Source: Sporomusa malonica (GTDB lineage: Bacteria > Bacillota > Negativicutes > Sporomusales > Sporomusaceae). Taken from it: a stretch of DNA of 64,000 nucleotides. Every line of letters starts with the position of its first letter. Positions within the stretch are counted from its first letter, which is position 1. The translations under genes and the position numbers were made by a program. Below, in pieces: positions 60,589 through 64,000 of the stretch. Under the pieces are notes generated by a model that saw nothing but the letters and a program-made list of their open reading frames with translations, did no database searches and was not told where the DNA came from. The stretch covers positions 1 to 64,000 of the forward strand of contig NZ_FWXI01000019.1 of assembly GCF_900176355.1 (NCBI RefSeq), read 5' to 3'.

Positions 60589-61721
60589 TGAGTGAGATGC
60601 AGCGAATTCCTTGTGTAATTATGCGGGGCGGCACAAGTAAGGCCATGTTTTTGAAAGCCAATCACCTTCCCCAGGATGTGGCATTACGGGATAAGATGAT
60701 TTTGGAGATATTCGGTAGCCCTGATGTGCGTCAGATCGACGGGCTGGGGGGAGCTGACCCGCTGACAAGCAAACTGGCGATTATTGCTCCATCTACTCAC
60801 CCAGAAGCTGATATCGACTATACCTTTGGGCAGGTCAGTATTACAGCGCCTTATATTGATTATAGCGGTAATTGCGGCAATATCTCCTCAGCTGTGGGGC
60901 CTTTTGCCATTGATGAAGGATTTGTTGCAGCCAAAGCCCGCTCTACGACGGTGAGAATTCACAATACGAACACAGGGCGGATTTTAGTCGCCGAGGTGCC
61001 TACCGAAGATGGGCGAGCTAAAGTGACTGGAGACTGCAAGATTGACGGTGTTCCTGGTACTGGGGCAGAAATTATGATGGACTTTTCTGGGACGGCCGGT
61101 TCGGCTACAGACAAGCTGCTACCAACAGGCAACCCTATTGACACTATTTCCACAAGCCGCGGCCCCTTGGACATCTCTATTGTGGATGTTTCTAATCCTT
61201 GCGTTTTTATCAGAGCCAAAGACATCGGCATGACTGGCCGGGAAACCCCACAAGAAGTAAATGGTGATGCGGCTCTCCTGGCATTTCTGGAAGAAATTCG
61301 AGCTAAAGCGACAGTTATGATCGGTATGGCTCCAGATGTTCAGACAGCCACCCAAAAAAGCCCAGCTTTCCCCATGATTGCCTTTGTGGCGCCAGCAGCT
61401 GATTATGTTGATTTTACAACAGGCCAAACGATTGATAGTAGTCAGGTGGATTTCTTAGCTAGAATGATGTTTATGCAGGTGTTACATAAAACCTATCCTG
61501 GCACCGGTACGGCATGCACCGGGGCGGCGGCAAAAATACCGGGAACCATCGTATATGAAGCCATTCCACATATTGATACAGTTAAAGTCATTCGTATTGG
61601 CCATCCGGCTGGCGTAATTGATATAGAAGCCGCTGTGGACAAGGGTGAATTGATTCGCGCCGCGTTTTCCCGCACCGCCCGTCGGATTATGGAAGGTTAT
61701 GTGTTTGTGAAGAACGCTTAG
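60588..61721 (+). CDS. mii: 3-methylitaconate isomerase (PrpF family)
   Basis: A 377-residue double-diaminopimelate-epimerase-like protein of the PrpF family. Conserved motifs are CVIMRGGTSKAMFLKANHLP, YSGNCGNISSAVGPFAI, and TGTACTGAAAKIPGT. It shifts the double bond of 3-methylitaconate to give dimethylmaleate. PrpF-type aconitate isomerases are the nearest alternative; the position directly after mgm and beside dmdAB supports Mii. The ATG overlaps the mgm TAA by one base. Confidence 0.9.
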   Translation: MSEMQRIPCVIMRGGTSKAMFLKANHLPQDVALRDKMILEIFGSPDVRQIDGLGGADPLTSKLAIIAPSTHPEADIDYTFGQVSITAPYIDYSGNCGNISSAVGPFAIDEGFVAAKARSTTVRIHNTNTGRILVAEVPTEDGRAKVTGDCKIDGVPGTGAEIMMDFSGTAGSATDKLLPTGNPIDTISTSRGPLDISIVDVSNPCVFIRAKDIGMTGRETPQEVNGDAALLAFLEEIRAKATVMIGMAPDVQTATQKSPAFPMIAFVAPAADYVDFTTGQTIDSSQVDFLARMMFMQVLHKTYPGTGTACTGAAAKIPGTIVYEAIPHIDTVKVIRIGHPAGVIDIEAAVDKGELIRAAFSRTARRIMEGYVFVKNA

Positions 61722-61741
61722 TCTGGACAGGAGGGGATCGT

Positions 61742-63166
61742 ATGCTCGCAAATCTACTGGTGTTTGATGTGGGCAGCACCTACACTAAGCTAACGGCTTT
61801 CCGGCTGGAGCAGGGTGAGCTGCAGTTTGTTGGCCGATCCCAGGCAGCAACGACCATTGCTGATATTGAAGTAGGCATTATTAATGCCAGACAATCATTG
61901 GTGCAAAGCGGGGTCGAAGTGCCTGCTGATGCTAAAGTCTTCGCTACCAGCAGTGCTGCCGGTGGCCTGCGGATGGTAGCCCTTGGTTATATGCCGCGGG
62001 TAACCGCCAAAGCTGCCAAAGAAGTGGCTATGAGCGCAGGCGCTCGCGTTTTAGAAATCGTAAGCAATGAAGATTTGCCAGAATACCGTTTGGAAGTATT
62101 GCGGGAGATTAAACCAGACATTGTTTTATTAGCCGGCGGTACTGATGGCGGTGACCAGCAATCGCTTATTGACAATGCTCACATTATTGTTCAAGCCAAA
62201 ATCAAAGCAGTTATTATCATTGCCGGCAATAAAGACGCTCAAAGTCAAGTGGCTGAGATTTTTGCGAAACATAACATACCATATATCCGTGTTCCCAATG
62301 TAATGCCGACAATTCATGAATTGAAGGTCAAACCAGCCAGAGAGGCCATTCATGAGCAGTTTATCAAACAGATCACCCTGGCTAAAGGGCTAAACAAGCT
62401 AATGGATATTGTTTCAGATAAGAAGGTAATGCCTACCCCTGGCGCCGTACTTATGGGAGCTGAACTGCTCGCCAAAGGGACTTTTCAAGAAGAAGGTGTC
62501 GGTGACATCCTTGTCATCGATATCGGGGGAGCGACTACCGACATACATTCGGTTATGCCAGACCTGGAAAAGCTGACGATCGAAGAAAAGGGACTGATCG
62601 TAAATAATGAAAAGCAGCCATCATACCGTACTGTTGAAGGAAATCTAGGTTTGCGCGTAAGTGCAACCGGCATTGTTGAAACAGTTGGTCCACTAGGCGT
62701 ATTAGCCAAAATTGGTCAGAATAGCGAAGAATTTGCAGAACAATTGGTAGCCTATACCGAGTATCTGGAAAAGAACCCTGACCATATCAGCCAAACGCCG
62801 CAGGAAAAGCAATTTGACCTGGCATTGGCTATCAGCGCCATCGAAGTAGCGTTGAAGCGGCATGCAGGCTATATTGCCCAGGATTTTAATCCGGTGATGG
62901 GTACAATACCTGGCACTCCGATTGGCAGGGATTTGCGTCGGGTGAAATATGTGATCGCGGTGGGCGGGGTTTTCACCCATGGTACCCTGGCAGACAAACA
63001 GTTTATCCTAGCTGAAGCTTTTAAAAATCCGGGAATATCACTACTGCCACAAAAACCGCAATTCATTATTGATGAGCAATATTTATTGTACGCTCTCGGA
63101 GCTTTAGGTTCTAAACATGCTGACCTATGTGGGAAGTTTGCCAAAAAGTATTTTAAGATGAACTAA
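61742..63166 (+). CDS. GlmL/MutL-family mutase reactivation protein
   Basis: A 474-residue ASKHA-fold ATPase of the MutL/GlmL family. Phosphate-1 loop VFDVGSTYTKLTAF, connecting parts LLAGGTDGGDQQSLIDNAH and the phosphate-2 motif DILVIDIGGATTDIHSV are clear; the C-terminus holds VIAVGGVFTHG. Homologues accompany glutamate mutase and related B12 mutases and are thought to exchange damaged cobalamin, as diol dehydratase reactivases do. Here it lies two genes after mgm, so it probably serves 2-methyleneglutarate mutase. AGGAGGGG precedes the ATG. Confidence 0.82.
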   Translation: MLANLLVFDVGSTYTKLTAFRLEQGELQFVGRSQAATTIADIEVGIINARQSLVQSGVEVPADAKVFATSSAAGGLRMVALGYMPRVTAKAAKEVAMSAGARVLEIVSNEDLPEYRLEVLREIKPDIVLLAGGTDGGDQQSLIDNAHIIVQAKIKAVIIIAGNKDAQSQVAEIFAKHNIPYIRVPNVMPTIHELKVKPAREAIHEQFIKQITLAKGLNKLMDIVSDKKVMPTPGAVLMGAELLAKGTFQEEGVGDILVIDIGGATTDIHSVMPDLEKLTIEEKGLIVNNEKQPSYRTVEGNLGLRVSATGIVETVGPLGVLAKIGQNSEEFAEQLVAYTEYLEKNPDHISQTPQEKQFDLALAISAIEVALKRHAGYIAQDFNPVMGTIPGTPIGRDLRRVKYVIAVGGVFTHGTLADKQFILAEAFKNPGISLLPQKPQFIIDEQYLLYALGALGSKHADLCGKFAKKYFKMN

Positions 63167-63178
63167 AGGGGAATGAAC

Positions 63179-64000
63179 ATGAGACAAACTAGTGTCTTAA
63201 GACAATTGTTAGCAAGTAAAAATATTATTGTGGCCCCTGGAGCGCATGATGCGCTGACTGCTAAGATTATTGAAAAAACAGGTTTTCCAGCAGTATATAT
63301 GACAGGTTACGGACAGGCGGCCAGTCATTTAGGCAAACCAGACGTAGGTCTTTTGACAATGAGTGAGATGGTGGCCCGCGCGGCAAACATCGTTGAGGCT
63401 GTCAATATACCAGTTATTGCTGATGCTGATACTGGATTCGGTAATGCCATCAATGTAATGCGCACTGTACGTGAATATGAAAAGGCCGGTGTTGCAGCCA
63501 TCCAGCTGGAAGATCAGGTAGCCCCCAAAAAATGTGGTCACATGATTGGACGACAGGTCGTGCCACAGGCCGAAATGGTCGGAAAAATCAAAGCAGCCGT
63601 TGATGCCCGTCGGGATGCAGATCTTGTTATTATTGCCCGTACCGATGCCCGTACTGTTCATGGTCTTGAAGAAGCAATGGCTAGAGCGAAAGCCTATGAA
63701 GAAGCAGGCGCAGATCTTTTGTTCATTGAATCGCCGGAAAGTATTGAAGAAATGAAAAAAATTAAGGCAGCCTTTACGGTGCCGGTACTGGCCAACATGG
63801 TTGAAGGTGGTCGGACACCTTTGGTGCCAGTGCCTGAATTAGCTGCTATCGGGTACAATATTGTCATTTACCCAACAGCGTCGACCTATACAATGACATA
63901 CGCCATTACTCAGTTAATGGAAAATCTAAAAAAGACCGGAACTACGGCAGGTATGCTCGATCAAATGGTTACTTTTTCAGAGTTTAATGAACTGATCGGC
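63179..64000 (+). CDS. dml: 2,3-dimethylmalate lyase, partial (cut at window end)
   Basis: The first 274 codons of a PEP mutase/isocitrate lyase superfamily enzyme; no stop is reached. Landmarks are VAPGAHDALTAKIIEKTGFP, ADADTGFGNAINVMRTV (metal-binding Asp), QLEDQVAPKKCGHM (the KKCGH catalytic motif) and IARTDARTVHG. It cleaves 2,3-dimethylmalate to propionate and pyruvate, the last step of nicotinate fermentation. By family length only about 15-20 residues are missing. AAGGGG precedes the ATG at 63179. Methylisocitrate lyase is the nearest alternative. Confidence 0.88.
   Translation, partial: MRQTSVLRQLLASKNIIVAPGAHDALTAKIIEKTGFPAVYMTGYGQAASHLGKPDVGLLTMSEMVARAANIVEAVNIPVIADADTGFGNAINVMRTVREYEKAGVAAIQLEDQVAPKKCGHMIGRQVVPQAEMVGKIKAAVDARRDADLVIIARTDARTVHGLEEAMARAKAYEEAGADLLFIESPESIEEMKKIKAAFTVPVLANMVEGGRTPLVPVPELAAIGYNIVIYPTASTYTMTYAITQLMENLKKTGTTAGMLDQMVTFSEFNELIG

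Noticed and set aside
1..64000. CRISPR array, rRNA operon or replication origin
   Set aside because: No regularly spaced repeats, rRNA sequence or DnaA-box cluster was seen.

Overview
The window looks like the chromosome of an anaerobic, probably spore-forming Firmicute, most plausibly Negativicutes (Sporomusa/Pelosinus-like). The support is moderate GC with strong AGGAGG-type ribosome binding sites, oxygen-sensitive enzymes (a glycyl radical enzyme, a [4Fe-4S] dehydratase, iron-sulfur flavoproteins), a CBO0543-type membrane protein, and a clostridial-style nicotinate fermentation cluster. The genus is an inference.

Layout. 1-5.1 kb is a patchwork: the tail of a transposon-type AAA ATPase, a LysR/flavoprotein pair, a methyltransferase, a tRNA 3' fragment, repeated palindromic sequences, a MerR/carboxymuconolactone-decarboxylase pair and an acetyltransferase. 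5.1-15.3 kb holds a LysR/EamA exporter pair, a small beta-rich protein, a PAS-degenerate-GGDEF protein, a histidine kinase with a frameshifted response regulator, a His/Cys-rich protein, a DNA-alkylation-repair-like protein, a secreted two-repeat protein and an M24 peptidase. 15.5-22.2 kb is a signalling operon (REC-HDOD, REC, Cache histidine kinase, REC-histidine kinase) coupled by a 4-base overlap to a D-cysteine desulfhydrase gene. 22.3-27 kb carries a rifampicin-phosphotransferase-like enzyme, a DUF362 ferredoxin protein and a membrane protein.

27.4-37.8 kb is a coherent import and catabolism module: DUF3798 lipoprotein, double-ABC ATPase, two permeases, Xaa-Pro peptidase, XRE-cupin regulator, radical-SAM activase, and a glycyl radical enzyme whose active-site residues match trans-4-hydroxy-L-proline dehydratase (HypD). 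37.9-42.9 kb has a zinc-ribbon protein, two more iron-sulfur flavoproteins, an HxlR regulator, a DUF1858 protein, an FMN riboswitch with ribB, and a diguanylate cyclase.

43.1-64 kb is the main find: a sigma-54 activator, tandem palindromic sites and a -24/-12 promoter, then a one-direction cluster that appears to encode every enzyme of the nicotinate fermentation known from Eubacterium barkeri. In pathway order these are nicotinate dehydrogenase, 6-hydroxynicotinate reductase, enamidase, 2-(hydroxymethyl)glutarate dehydrogenase and dehydratase, B12-dependent 2-methyleneglutarate mutase, methylitaconate isomerase, dimethylmaleate hydratase and dimethylmalate lyase (cut by the window end). Pathway products would be propionate, pyruvate and ammonia. 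The cluster also has a transporter, a GlmL-type mutase reactivator, a UPF0280 (ApbE-like) protein overlapping the reductase gene, and a PF06684 protein. The last two have no assigned role. Unlike E. barkeri, the molybdopterin subunit is one polypeptide. A roughly 90-base intergenic repeat occurs three times between 27 and 39 kb, each time right after a terminator.
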